From assembly GCA_963803165.1 (NCBI GenBank), contig CAWDLK010000002.1:186001-250000 (forward strand): a stretch of DNA of 64,000 nt. Direction: 5' to 3'. Under the pieces are notes generated by a model. That model made no database searches. It saw only the letters and a list, made by a program, of their open reading frames with translations, and was not told the origin of the DNA. Below, one piece after another: positions 40,557 through 49,531 of the stretch. The stretch is from Changshengia sp963803165 (GTDB taxonomy: Bacteria > Chloroflexota > Dormibacteria > Aeolococcales > Aeolococcaceae). Within the stretch, counting starts at the first letter, position 1; every line of letters begins with the position of its first letter. The translations under genes were made by a program, and so were the position numbers.

Positions 40557-41195
40557 ATGGCGGTTCGGGCTGACGCACCCAACTCCGGAGGTCCCCCACC
40601 GGAAGGGTCGGCCCTGAGCGAGCCGTCCCCCACGGCGTTCCTCACCGCTCGCCCCCAGCCGCCCCCGTTGGACGGTGCAGTCGTGGAGCTGGTCGGCCGC
40701 CCGACCGCCACACCACGGTTCGTCCCGCAGCCCTCGTTCCAGGGCGCGGTCGAATCTGCGGTGCTGCCGCACCAGCTCCACGAGATCGACCAGGTGATCG
40801 AGATCGCCCGGCTCGCCGAGCTGCTGGTCGAGAAGGACGCGCGCATCTCCCTCCTCGAGAGGGGCCTCGCCGAGTGGCGGGAGCGCGCCCGAGTCGAGAT
40901 CGAGGCCCACGCCGGCGCCGAGCGGCTCGCCTTCGAGCGCGAGCGCGACCTCGTCGGGGTCATTCACCAGCAGATCTCGGCCATCGAGAGCGCCGAGGCG
41001 AGCACCCGGGAGGCGTTCGTCCAGGCCGACGAGCTCCGGGTCCGGCTCGACGAGCAGACCGCCCTGGTCGAGGACGCCGAGATCAACACCCAGACCGCCC
41101 TGGCCCGCATGCGCGAGCTGCAGACCAGCATCGACGAGCTCGAGGAGCGGCTGCGCCAGCGCGCCCGGCGCTGGTGGAGGCGCCGCGCGGCCTGA
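40557..41195 (+). CDS. Coiled-coil protein
   Basis: 212 residues. The first ~75 are Pro/Ala/Ser-rich; residues ~80-200 form a long charged coiled coil (IARLAELLVEKDARISLLER, then long Glu/Gln-rich heptads). It ends in a highly basic RRWWRRR tail that may contact nucleic acid or the membrane. No family is recognised; a cell-shape or nucleoid role is speculative. The ATG follows AGGAGG at 40542-40547. Confidence 0.7.
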   Translation: MAVRADAPNSGGPPPEGSALSEPSPTAFLTARPQPPPLDGAVVELVGRPTATPRFVPQPSFQGAVESAVLPHQLHEIDQVIEIARLAELLVEKDARISLLERGLAEWRERARVEIEAHAGAERLAFERERDLVGVIHQQISAIESAEASTREAFVQADELRVRLDEQTALVEDAEINTQTALARMRELQTSIDELEERLRQRARRWWRRRAA

Positions 41196-41389
41196 CCCCG
41201 CCCGGGGTTTCCGCCATGACCACCTCGGCGTTGCGCCGGCGTGGCTCCGCCGTTGCGAAAGGATGGCAGCGGTGTCACAAGACCCAGCACGGGCGAAGCC
41301 TGCCTCCCGGCAGCGGGTGAACATGGGCGCGTCCATCCAGGTCGCGGGCGGCAGGGCACGCCCGGCCCGGTGGTCAGGAGACCGCGTCC

Positions 41390-42130
41390 ATGGTCACGCC
41401 CCCGCTCCCGGCCCGGCACCGGCCACGGCTCCTCCTCGGGGCCGCGCCCCTCGCCCTCGCCGCCCTCCTCGCCCTGAGCCCGGCGCCGGCCGTCGCGCTC
41501 GGCGCCGCAGGCGGCGGGTCCCTCGCCGGCGGGCACGCGACCCTGCTGGTCGCCTCCGCTTCGCCGACCCCCACCCCCCGAGGGAGCCCCACCCCCACGG
41601 CGAGGCCGACCACCTCGCCCAGCCCGTCCAGCTCACCGAAGCCGAGCCCCTCGCCGAGCCCGACGGCCACGGCCACGGCCAAGCCGACGTCCTCGGCGTC
41701 GCCGACGGCGTCCTCGACGCCGCGTCCCTCCACCCCCGCTCCGACCCCCACCCCGGCACCCTCCCTCTCCCCCACGGCCACCCCGCTCATCGTGGCGGCG
41801 CCGACGCCCGCTCCCGACGTGGGTCCCCCGTCGCCGTCGCCGACCCCCTACGCCGGTCCCTGGGTCGTCTCACCGGGTCCACCCCCCTCGGGTCAGGTCC
41901 CGTCGCTCGCCGACGACTTCGCCTACCTGACGGTCACCCCCGCACTCGGCGGCGCCCTCACCGGCTGGCCGATCGCCTCCGCGATCCTCGGATCCGGAGC
42001 GGCCACGCTCTTCCAGTGGGGGGCCTGCGTGCTCCTCCTCCTCGCCGCCCTGGGCGTCGTCTTCCGGCGCCCGCTCGCACGCCTCCCGCTCGGCCGGCTC
42101 CGCTGGCCCCGGCTGCGCAGCGGCGCCTGA
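41390..42130 (+). CDS. Secreted Ser/Thr/Pro-rich protein with C-terminal membrane anchor
   Basis: 246 residues. A signal peptide (LLLGAAPLALAALLALSPAP) is followed by ~90 residues of SPTPTPR/SPSPSP-type low complexity, typical of a glycosylated wall spacer. A C-terminal membrane helix (LFQWGACVLLLLAALGVVF) and a basic tail follow. It probably anchors or spaces at the cell surface. The 194 bases before it hold no gene; AGGAG lies 10 bases upstream of the ATG. Confidence 0.65.
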   Translation: MVTPPLPARHRPRLLLGAAPLALAALLALSPAPAVALGAAGGGSLAGGHATLLVASASPTPTPRGSPTPTARPTTSPSPSSSPKPSPSPSPTATATAKPTSSASPTASSTPRPSTPAPTPTPAPSLSPTATPLIVAAPTPAPDVGPPSPSPTPYAGPWVVSPGPPPSGQVPSLADDFAYLTVTPALGGALTGWPIASAILGSGAATLFQWGACVLLLLAALGVVFRRPLARLPLGRLRWPRLRSGA

Positions 42131-42335
42131 CCCGCCGGCGGCCGCCGGAGAGGGAGGGACGGCAACCCCGGTCGCGAGCCGGCCGGCACGGGCCCGGGCC
42201 GCAGACCCCCTGATCGCGGCCACCACCCCCGAGGCGCCCTCGCGGCGATCAAGGGTGAGACGGGGCGGAGGTTTGGGTGTATACCTGAGCCGGTACCGCG
42301 GGGGCTCAGACTAGTCAGGTCGGGATTCGGAAGTC

Positions 42336-43760
42336 ATGCCGGATCGATCGGAGCAGGCGGTGAGCCGACGGGGTGTCGGGCCGGCGATGGGCGACACCCC
42401 GAGCACCGCGGACCGGATGCCCACGGACGGGGCGTGGCCAGCTCGCCGCGACGCGTGGCGGGAGAGGGTGACCACGGCCGAGGTGGCCGTGCAGCTCATC
42501 CGCTCCGGCGACCGCGTCTGGGTGCAACAGGGGTGCGGGACCCCGGCGACGCTGCTCGAGGCGCTGGCGGCACGCGCCGCCGAGCTGCGCGACGTCGAGA
42601 TGTGCCACATGATGACGCTGGGCACTCTCGACTACGCGCGCCCGGAGCTCGCCGGGCACCTCCGTCACAACGGGCTGTTCCTCGGAGAGAACGTGCGCGC
42701 CGCGGTGGCCGAGGGGCGGGCCGACTACACGCCCGTGGCGCTCGGGGAGATCGAGCAACTCTTCGACGACGAGCTGCGCATCGACGTCGCCCTGATCCAG
42801 ACCTCGCCCCCAGACGAGCACGGGTTCCTCAGCCTGGGCCTCGGTCCCGACTGCACCCTCACCGCGGCCGGGAGGGCGGCGCGGGTCATCGTGGAGATGA
42901 ACGATCGGATGCCCCGCGGGTCGGGCGACACCCTCCTCCACGCCAGCCAGGCCACCGCGATCGTGCCCGTGTCACGACCGCTTCGCGAGCTGGTCGCCGA
43001 GCCACCGGACGCCGTCCATCTGCGGGTCGCGCAGAACGTCGCCGAGCTGATCCCCGACGGCGCCACCCTCCAGGTCGGGATCGGGGGCATCCCCAACGCC
43101 GTGCTCGCCGGGCTGGGCGACCGCCACGACCTGGGCATCCACAGCGAGCTGTGCCCCGACGGCGTCGTGCCGCTCATGGAGGCAGGGGTGATCAACGGAG
43201 CGCGCAAGACGCTCCACCCCGGGAAGGTGGTGGCCGGGTTCGTGCTCGGCTCCCGGGTGATCTTCGACTACGTCGACGGCAACCCGATGTTCGAGTTCCA
43301 CCGCACCAGCTACGTCAACGACCCGTACGTCATCGCCCAGAACGACGGCATGATCGCCGTCAACTCGGCGATCCAGGTCGACCTGAGCGGGCAGGTGTGC
43401 GCGGACTCGCTGGGGGACCAGCCGTACAGCGGGGTGGGCGGGCAGCCCGACTTCGTCCGGGGAGCGTCCCGGTCGAGGGGCGGGCGCGCGATCATCGCGC
43501 TGCCGTCGACCGCCCGGGGCGGGAGCGTGTCACGGATCGTCGCCACCCTCGCTCCCGGGGCGGGGGTGGTGACCACGCGGGCGGAGGTGCACGACGTCGT
43601 CACCGAGTACGGGGTGGCGCACCTTCGCGGGCGGAACCTCCGGCAGCGCGCCGAAGCGTTGATCAGGGTCGCCCACCCGAGCTTCCGCGCCGAGCTCGCC
43701 GACTACGCGGCGCGCGCCCACCGCCTGGAGCCGCGGCCGGCGCCGATCGAGGAGATCTGA
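42336..43760 (+). CDS. Acetyl-CoA hydrolase/transferase (CoA-transferase) family protein
   Basis: 474 residues of the 4-hydroxybutyrate/acetyl-CoA transferase family. The catalytic Glu is in LGIHSELCPDG (~269). GIGGIPNAVLAGL, the segment VDLSGQVCADSLG and YSGVGGQPDFVRGA are family signatures. It moves CoA between acids, or hydrolyses acyl-CoA. The stop overlaps the next ATG (TGATG). In this operon it could charge or release the acyl-CoA made by the adjacent 2-oxoacid oxidoreductase. The N-terminal ~40 residues are extra and the start is uncertain. Confidence 0.92.
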   Translation: MPDRSEQAVSRRGVGPAMGDTPSTADRMPTDGAWPARRDAWRERVTTAEVAVQLIRSGDRVWVQQGCGTPATLLEALAARAAELRDVEMCHMMTLGTLDYARPELAGHLRHNGLFLGENVRAAVAEGRADYTPVALGEIEQLFDDELRIDVALIQTSPPDEHGFLSLGLGPDCTLTAAGRAARVIVEMNDRMPRGSGDTLLHASQATAIVPVSRPLRELVAEPPDAVHLRVAQNVAELIPDGATLQVGIGGIPNAVLAGLGDRHDLGIHSELCPDGVVPLMEAGVINGARKTLHPGKVVAGFVLGSRVIFDYVDGNPMFEFHRTSYVNDPYVIAQNDGMIAVNSAIQVDLSGQVCADSLGDQPYSGVGGQPDFVRGASRSRGGRAIIALPSTARGGSVSRIVATLAPGAGVVTTRAEVHDVVTEYGVAHLRGRNLRQRAEALIRVAHPSFRAELADYAARAHRLEPRPAPIEEI

Positions 43761-43993
43761 TGAACGACACCCGCGACCGAGGGGCCATCGCCATCGACCA
43801 CGACGAGTGCAAGGGCTGCGGTCTCTGCGTCGAGGCCTGCCCGCCGCAGGTCCTCCGGCTCTCGAAGGAGCTGAACCGCTACGGCTACCACCCCGCGGAG
43901 TACCTGGGGACGGGCTGCACCGCCTGCGGCATCTGCTACTACGTGTGCCCCGAGCCCGGCGGCATCACGGTGCTGCGGCGGCTGGCGGCCTGA
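43760..43993 (+). CDS. 2-Oxoacid:ferredoxin oxidoreductase delta subunit (2[4Fe-4S] ferredoxin)
   Basis: 77 residues with two cluster motifs, CKGCGLCVEACP near the N-terminus and CTACGICYYVCP near the C-terminus. This is the KorD/VorD type: a short ferredoxin that carries electrons from the thiamine enzyme. It is coupled to the CoA-transferase (overlap TGATG) and followed three bases later by the alpha subunit. Confidence 0.9.
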   Translation: MNDTRDRGAIAIDHDECKGCGLCVEACPPQVLRLSKELNRYGYHPAEYLGTGCTACGICYYVCPEPGGITVLRRLAA

Positions 43994-43996
43994 GCC

Positions 43997-45082
43997 ATGG
44001 AGCCGCAGCTGATCAAGGGCAACGAGGCGGTCGTCAAGGCCGCGCTGCTGGCGGGCTGCCGTGCCTTCTACGGCTACCCCATCACCCCGGCCAGCGAGAT
44101 CACCGAGACGGCGGCGCGCCTTCTCCCCGAGGTGGGCGGCGTCTTCGTGCAGGCGGAGAGCGAGGTGGCGGCGATCAACATGCTCTACGGCGGCTCGTCC
44201 GCCGGGGTGCGGGCCATGACCGCCTCCAGCGGGCCGGGCATCAGCCTGATGCAGGAGGGCTTCAGCTACCTGGCCGGAGCCGAGCTCCCCTGCGTCATCG
44301 TCGACATGATGCGGGGCGGACCGGGCCTCGGGAGCATCGGCCCGGAGCAGGGTGACTACTTCCAGATCGTCAAGGGCGGCGGCCACGGCTGCTACCGCAA
44401 CCTGGTGCTGGCCCCGGCGTCGGTGCAGGAGCTGGTCGACCTGACCATGCTCGCCTTCGAGCTCGCCGGCCGGTACCGCAACCCCGTCGTGGTGCTGGCC
44501 GACGGCAGCATCGGGCAGATGATGGAGCCGGTGTCCTTCCCGGAGCCGCGGCCGGTGCCGGCGGCCCCGGCGTGGGCGGTCACCGGGACCGCGGAAACCC
44601 GGCAGAACCTGATCAACTCCATCCATCTCGAGCCCGATGTTCTCGAGGCACACATCCGCGCCCTCGAGGCCAAGTACCGTGAAGCCGAGCGCGCCGAGCC
44701 CCGGTGGGAGACCTGGAGGGTGGACGACGCCGACGTCGTCCTGGTGGGGTACGGGATCATGGGTCGCGTCCTGCGCGCCGTGGTGGAGGCGGCCCGGCGG
44801 CTCGGCATCAGGGCGGGGTTGCTGCGCCCGATCACGCTCTACCCGTTCCCGACCCGCGCGATCCGCGCCCTGGCCGGCACGGCGCAGGCCTTCGCCGTGG
44901 TGGAGATGAGCACCGGGCAGATGGTCGAAGACGTCCGGCTGGCGCTGGAGGGGAGCCGCCCGGTGGAGACCTACGGCCGGGTCGGAGGCAACATCCCCAC
45001 CGTCGAGGAGGTGCTCCGGTTCGTGGAGAGGATCCCCGGCGGCACGCGGCAGCTGTCGGAGGTGAGCAGCGATGGCCACTGA
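43997..45082 (+). CDS. 2-Oxoacid:ferredoxin oxidoreductase alpha subunit (VorB-like)
   Basis: 361 residues. It begins LIKGNEAVVKAALLAGCRAF with the YGYPITPASEI signature, followed by FVQAESEVAAINMLYGG and SSGPGISLMQEGFSYLAG, as in VorB/KorA pyrimidine-binding subunits. The separate gamma domain seen in KorA is absent; here it is fused to beta. Together the subunits oxidatively decarboxylate a 2-oxoacid to acyl-CoA and reduced ferredoxin. It overlaps the next gene by 11 bases. Confidence 0.93.
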   Translation: MEPQLIKGNEAVVKAALLAGCRAFYGYPITPASEITETAARLLPEVGGVFVQAESEVAAINMLYGGSSAGVRAMTASSGPGISLMQEGFSYLAGAELPCVIVDMMRGGPGLGSIGPEQGDYFQIVKGGGHGCYRNLVLAPASVQELVDLTMLAFELAGRYRNPVVVLADGSIGQMMEPVSFPEPRPVPAAPAWAVTGTAETRQNLINSIHLEPDVLEAHIRALEAKYREAERAEPRWETWRVDDADVVLVGYGIMGRVLRAVVEAARRLGIRAGLLRPITLYPFPTRAIRALAGTAQAFAVVEMSTGQMVEDVRLALEGSRPVETYGRVGGNIPTVEEVLRFVERIPGGTRQLSEVSSDGH

Positions 45083-46547
45083 CGCCACGGCGATGGCGGT
45101 GATCCACGGACGCTCGCCGGTCTTCTACCGCCGCTTCGACCGCAAGGACGACGACCAGCACCAGACCCACTACTGCCCCGGTTGCGGGCACGGGATCGTG
45201 ACCAAGCTGCTGGCCGAGGCCATCGACGCCCTGGGCATCCAGGACCGCACCATCCTGGTGAGCCCGGTGGGCTGCTCGGTCTTCGGTTACGAGTACGTCG
45301 ACGTGGGCAACATCCAGGTGGCCCACGGCCGCGGGCCGGCGGTGGCCACCGCGGTCAAGCGCAGCCGCCCCGGCAGCATCGTGGTGAGCTACCAGGGCGA
45401 CGGCGACCTCGCCGCGATCGGCACGGCGGAGATCGTCCATGCCGCCAACCGCGGCGAGGGCGTCTCGGTGATCTTCGTGAACAACGCCATCTACGGGATG
45501 ACCGGTGGCCAGATGGCACCGACCACGCTGCTCGGGGAGACGACGACCACCACTCCCCTGGGCCGGGACCCGGCCACGCATGGATACCCGATCCGGGTGT
45601 GCGAGCTCCTCGCCACCCTGGAGGCACCCGTGTTCATCGAGCGGGTGGCGCTGGGGAGCAACAAGCAGATCATGGCGACCGGGCGGGTCATCCGCCGCGC
45701 CCTCGAGAACCAGGTCCAGGGGCTCGGTTTCTCGCTGGTCGAGGTGCTCTCGCCGTGCCCCACCGCCTGGGGGCTGGAACCGGCCGAGGCGCAGACCTTC
45801 GTCCGCGAGACGATGACGCGCACCTTCCCGCTCGGGAACTTCCGCGACCGCTGCGCCGGCGCGGTCCCGCGGCCTCCTGCCATGACGGCACCGGATCTCG
45901 GCGAGCTGCCGCGCATCCTCGGCCTCAGCCCGGCGCCCGGGATGGGCGGGGCCCTCCCGCTCGCCGTCCCGTCACCGACCGCCGACCATCGGGTCGTGGT
46001 GGCCGGGTTCGGCGGGCAGGGGGTGCTCCTGCTCGGAGAGCTGCTCGCCGAGGCCGGGCTCGGCGCCGGCTACCACGTGTCCTGGCTGCCCTCCTACGGG
46101 CCCCAGATGCGCTCGGGCACGGCGAACTGCCACGTGCGCATCTCCGCGGCGCCGATCAACTCCCCGCTGGTCTCCCGCCCGAACGTGCTGATCGCGCTCA
46201 ACGAGCCGTCCCTGCGCAAGTTCCTGCCGTCGGTGGAGCCCGGCGGCCTCGTCCTCTACAACGCCGACCGGGTGCCGGAGGATTGCGCCGCGGCCGGTGT
46301 CCGGATCACCGCGATCGCGAGCACCGCCATCGCCGATCGGCTCGGGTCGCCGAAGGCGGGCAACATGGTGATGCTGGGCGCCCTGCTCGAGGCCACGGGG
46401 ATGCTTCCCGACAGCGCCTTGGACCGGGCGCTGCACCGGCTGGTCACCCGAGAGAGCTGGTACGAGCTGGACCGGGGCGCGCTGCAGGCCGGGCGGGCCG
46501 AGATGGGCCGGATGGCGGCCGCACCGGCGGGGGTGGCGCCGGCCTGA
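45072..46547 (+). CDS. Fused beta-gamma subunit of 2-oxoacid:ferredoxin oxidoreductase
   Basis: 491 residues. Residues ~1-275 are the thiamine-pyrophosphate beta subunit (HYCPGCGHGIVTKLLAEAI, YQGDGDLAAIGTAEI, VIFVNNAIYGMTGGQ). After a Pro-rich linker, residues ~305-480 are the gamma subunit (VVVAGFGGQGVLLLGELLAE, SWLPSYGPQMRSGTANC). Usually gamma is separate or fused to alpha. The ATG at 45072 overlaps the alpha gene; another in-frame Met is at 45102. It is the catalytic heart of the ferredoxin-reducing complex. Confidence 0.92.
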   Translation: MATDATAMAVIHGRSPVFYRRFDRKDDDQHQTHYCPGCGHGIVTKLLAEAIDALGIQDRTILVSPVGCSVFGYEYVDVGNIQVAHGRGPAVATAVKRSRPGSIVVSYQGDGDLAAIGTAEIVHAANRGEGVSVIFVNNAIYGMTGGQMAPTTLLGETTTTTPLGRDPATHGYPIRVCELLATLEAPVFIERVALGSNKQIMATGRVIRRALENQVQGLGFSLVEVLSPCPTAWGLEPAEAQTFVRETMTRTFPLGNFRDRCAGAVPRPPAMTAPDLGELPRILGLSPAPGMGGALPLAVPSPTADHRVVVAGFGGQGVLLLGELLAEAGLGAGYHVSWLPSYGPQMRSGTANCHVRISAAPINSPLVSRPNVLIALNEPSLRKFLPSVEPGGLVLYNADRVPEDCAAAGVRITAIASTAIADRLGSPKAGNMVMLGALLEATGMLPDSALDRALHRLVTRESWYELDRGALQAGRAEMGRMAAAPAGVAPA

Positions 46548-46687
46548 AGGCCCGCTCGCGGCCGGCGACTGCGGGGGCGGCGCACTGGAGCCGACATCCG
46601 GAGAGTGATCACACGCCCCATCGCCGGGCTGCTCGACGACGCGTCGGCATGTGCTCCGCAGTCTCGCCTGCCGACCTCACCGGATCT

Positions 46688-47626
46688 TCACGCGGCAAAC
46701 CCCCAGCGCCTTCGGTGCCAGAGAACAGCATCGACATCCGGCCGATCGACTGACAGGTCCGGCGGCTCGAGTTCTGTCCCCGCGAAATCGTAGTACTCGC
46801 GTCCGTTGTGGAACTCGTCCTTGATGCGAGGACTGACCTCGACCTTGAGGTCCGGCGTTACTGACATGTAGCCGAGATCAAACAGTCGATGTAGGTCCCG
46901 ACGCAGCAGCAGGCCGTTGGTCACCTCGTGCCGCCCTCCTTCTCCGTATGGGACGATATGGGCGGCTTCGAGGGCCGGCCACACCCTGTCGCGTGTGACC
47001 GCGCATCGCCGGTGGTAGGCATCACCCACCATGAGGCGGAAGGCCCCCTGGCCGAGCCTTGGCTGGACGAGGATAGGCGCTCCGTAGCGCGGGTGTAGCG
47101 ATGGGTCGAGGGTCAACTCGGCACCCTGTCGACCGAGAAGTCGCTCTTGGACCAGCTGCATCAGCTGGTGGCCGTCGGCCTCAGCCAGCTGGTAGCCCAT
47201 GCCCTCCTGGATGTTCGGCTTCCAACCTGGCGGCGTGAACCACTCCCTCTCCCGGAAGAAGAACGGCTGCGTCAGCAAGGTGCAGCCGATCGGGTGCGAC
47301 ATCCTCCCAGCCAGATCTTGTACGCGAAGCTCGCGGTTGAGACGAGCGAGCCGATCGATCATCTCCTCGATCGTCGCCGCTCCGTTCTTCTCCCGGAAGG
47401 CCTCCCAAGCAGACGAAAGAGGCCAGACGGAGTGGTGAGCAAAGAACCCGCCTCCAACAATGGAGTTAGCCGGATATTTGAGCTTGAAGAGAAACAGGCC
47501 GCCAGATGGCAAGCTGCGGAAGGAACCAGCCTTGGGGTGCCAGAAGTTGACCTCATCCAGGGCCGGCAGCGATCGAAGGTGGTCGTACCAGCCGCGATCC
47601 GTCACGCCGACGTAGATGTCTGCCAT
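46688..47626 (-). CDS. HNH endonuclease with N-terminal EVE/PUA-like region
   Basis: 312 residues. The N-terminus (ADIYVGVTDRGWYDHLRSLP, then FWHPKAGSFRSLPSGGLFLF) resembles the EVE/PUA-like modified-base readers found in restriction nucleases. The C-terminal HNH reads CAVTRDRVWPALEAAHIVPY, then EVTNGLLLRRDLHRLFDLGY. This matches the COG3440-type predicted restriction endonucleases. The codon use and base content are less GC-rich than neighbours, suggesting transfer. A second HNH gene begins four bases upstream on the same strand. Confidence 0.85.
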   Translation of the reverse strand: MADIYVGVTDRGWYDHLRSLPALDEVNFWHPKAGSFRSLPSGGLFLFKLKYPANSIVGGGFFAHHSVWPLSSAWEAFREKNGAATIEEMIDRLARLNRELRVQDLAGRMSHPIGCTLLTQPFFFREREWFTPPGWKPNIQEGMGYQLAEADGHQLMQLVQERLLGRQGAELTLDPSLHPRYGAPILVQPRLGQGAFRLMVGDAYHRRCAVTRDRVWPALEAAHIVPYGEGGRHEVTNGLLLRRDLHRLFDLGYMSVTPDLKVEVSPRIKDEFHNGREYYDFAGTELEPPDLSVDRPDVDAVLWHRRRWGFAA

Positions 47627-47630
47627 GAGG

Positions 47631-48549
47631 TCAGCCCGCCTCGCGGAACATCCCGTAGCGCTCCTCGAGGAACGCCTCAGATGGGCGCCACGCCACCCTG
47701 CGCGGGACGGTGATGCGTTGGTTGTGGACACCCTGGAGAGCGTAGAGGAGGACCGGCCCGTCGATCTCGATCAGCACATCACGTCGGATCTCCACTGAGA
47801 AGTCCGGCCGTATTCCCAGGATGTTGGAATCGAATGCGGCATGGTGCAGCTTGCACAGCGCCAAACCGTTCGGGACGATTGGCCTGCCCCGAGGGTGCCC
47901 GTCCGGAAGTATGTGGGCGGCGTCCAGCAGCTCGCGATGGTGGAGCCGGCAGATGGCACAGGTCATCTGATAGGCGAGGAGGACGCGCTGGCTGAAGGTG
48001 CGCTGATGGATCCGCTGGCGGACGAGTCGAAGCGCGTACGCCCGTCGCGCGTCGTCGTCAGCATCCATGACGAGGTCGCCACCGAGGGCGGCCGGCTCAT
48101 CCGGCTGGACGGTGAAGGCCTGCTCCGAACGGTCCTCGCGGACGACGTAGACCGGCCAGATTGCGAGATACTGGCCGGGGACCAGACCCAGGAAGTAGAT
48201 CAACGGTAGCTGCCATTCCATAGCCCGACGGAGTCCGACGTTGTCACGGTGGTTCGGGTCTGTGCCCCGGTAGCGGTAGATCATTCCGTCGTCACTAATC
48301 TGGTCGTCGTAGGGAGCCTCCCTCCCCTCCACCCTGGGCACCGTGGAGATGGTGAGGGGGGCATCGGACAGGGCCGCGGGCTTGAAGATGCCCTGCGGGC
48401 CGAGAAGTGGAACTCGGGTCCCCTCAAAGACGAAACCCTGGGCAAGCAGATCACGGGGCATGACGTCGCTCGCGAGTTCGCCCGGTCTGCTCGGTGAGCC
48501 AGGCGAACGCGGCTGCCCGGATGGCTGTATCCCGGTCCTGCCACGGCAT
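47631..48549 (-). pseudogene. HNH endonuclease, frameshifted near N-terminus
   Basis: The ATG at 48549 opens MPWQDRDTAIRAAAFAWLTE, then breaks in CCC (48481-48483); the frame one base on continues ELASDVMPRDLLAQGFVFEG and runs to the stop at 47631. The total of 919 bases is three-n plus one. The body has the family's YRYRGTDPNHRDNVGLRRAM and the HNH block CAICRLHHRELLDAAHILPD with LALCKLHHAAFDSNILG. It would be full-length without the extra base. It pairs with the downstream HNH gene as a candidate restriction module next to tRNA-Ser. Confidence 0.78.
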
Positions 48550-48627
48550 CGCCCCGATAGTAGGAGTTGTGGCGGCCTTGTGAGTCAGTTCCCACCGGTG
48601 AGCCTCGCCTGGGGCAATGGGATTTGG

Positions 48628-48718
48628 CGGAGCGAGAGGGATTCGAACCCTCGATACGAGTTGACCCCGTATACCGCATTTCCAGTGCGGCGCCCTCGAC
48701 CAGCTAGGCGATCGCTCC
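48628..48718 (-). tRNA. tRNA-Ser (GGA)
   Basis: The reverse strand has acceptor GGAGCGA/TCGCTCC with discriminator G, an anticodon stem CCGCA/TGCGG with loop CTGGAAA (anticodon GGA), a long variable arm and T loop TTCGAAT. CCA is encoded next (48625-48627). It sits at the edge of the HNH pair. Confidence 0.95.
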
Positions 48719-48898
48719 GGAGCGATTGTACCGAGCGCCGCCGGGGGCCACCGCCGAGCCCAGGCAGGCTGCCGGCCCGGAGGGGGGCGGCGGGGATCAG
48801 GCCGCTGGGCTCCGGTGGCCGGAACGTCGCCATCCAGGGTTCCAGGTGGGCGCATCATCGGTCGGGACTTCCGGAAGGCCAGTTGGAGAGATCACGCC

Positions 48899-49252
48899 AT
48901 GCAGGCAGAGGACATTCTCAACCGGGTTCGCGACATCGCCACCGTTCGTCAGGTCTTCGGTGAGCCGTACGAGAAGGGCGGGATGCTGGTCGTCCCGGTC
49001 GCCAGCATCTGGGGCGGCGGGGGCGGCGGCAATGGCACCGATCTGAGCGACGGCTCCGAGAACGGCCGCCGGGGATGGGGCGGGGGCTTTGGCCTCTTCG
49101 CCCGACCCCTGGGCGTCTATGTGATCCGGGATGGCTCGGTCTCCTGGCAGCCGGCCGTGGACGTCACCCGCCTCGTTCTCCACAGCCAGCTGGTGGCGAT
49201 CGCGGCGCTCCGCCTGACGCGCAGCCTGGTGCGGCGTCGCCGGGGCCGCTGA
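48899..49252 (+). CDS. YtfJ/GerW-like sporulation-family protein
   Basis: 117 residues. The family signature is a glycine-rich loop SIWGGGGGGNG followed by GFGLFARPLGVYVIRDGSVSW. It has an N-terminal helix (DILNRVRDIATVRQVFGEPY) and a basic membrane-near tail. In Bacillus a homologue (GerW) is needed for spore germination, but homologues occur in non-sporulating actinobacteria too. The ATG at 48899 has GGAGAG upstream. It stands between two divergent tRNA-Ser genes. Confidence 0.85.
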   Translation: MQAEDILNRVRDIATVRQVFGEPYEKGGMLVVPVASIWGGGGGGNGTDLSDGSENGRRGWGGGFGLFARPLGVYVIRDGSVSWQPAVDVTRLVLHSQLVAIAALRLTRSLVRRRRGR

Positions 49253-49354
49253 CCGAGATCGGCGCGCCGCCGCCGTCACCCGCAGTCAGGGCGGAGCCGG
49301 CTGCGGCCCCGGGCGCCCGATCCGTGTCCTGGGGTGCTCCGTATACTCGGCCCC

Positions 49355-49440
49355 GGAGAGGTGTCCGAGTGGTTGATGGTGCCGCTCTCGAAAAGCGGTG
49401 TGGTTAATAGCCACCGCGGGTTCGAATCCCGCCCTCTCCG
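49355..49440 (+). tRNA. tRNA-Ser (CGA)
   Basis: Acceptor GGAGAGG/CCTCTCC with discriminator G, anticodon stem CCGCT/AGCGG with loop CTCGAAA (anticodon CGA), a long variable arm and T loop TTCGAAT. No CCA is encoded. It lies upstream of hutH on the same strand. Confidence 0.95.
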
Positions 49441-49531
49441 CGGATCTCGCAACCCGGTGCCCGCCGGCCGGGGACCGGCATGGCGCCGGCCCCCCAGGCT
49501 CAGCCCGCGGAACGGCTACATTGAGCCCGGT

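Noticed and set aside
41196..41389. c-di-GMP or c-di-AMP riboswitch
   Set aside because: Only loose resemblance in GAAAGG and GGG-TGA stretches; the conserved cores of those classes are absent.
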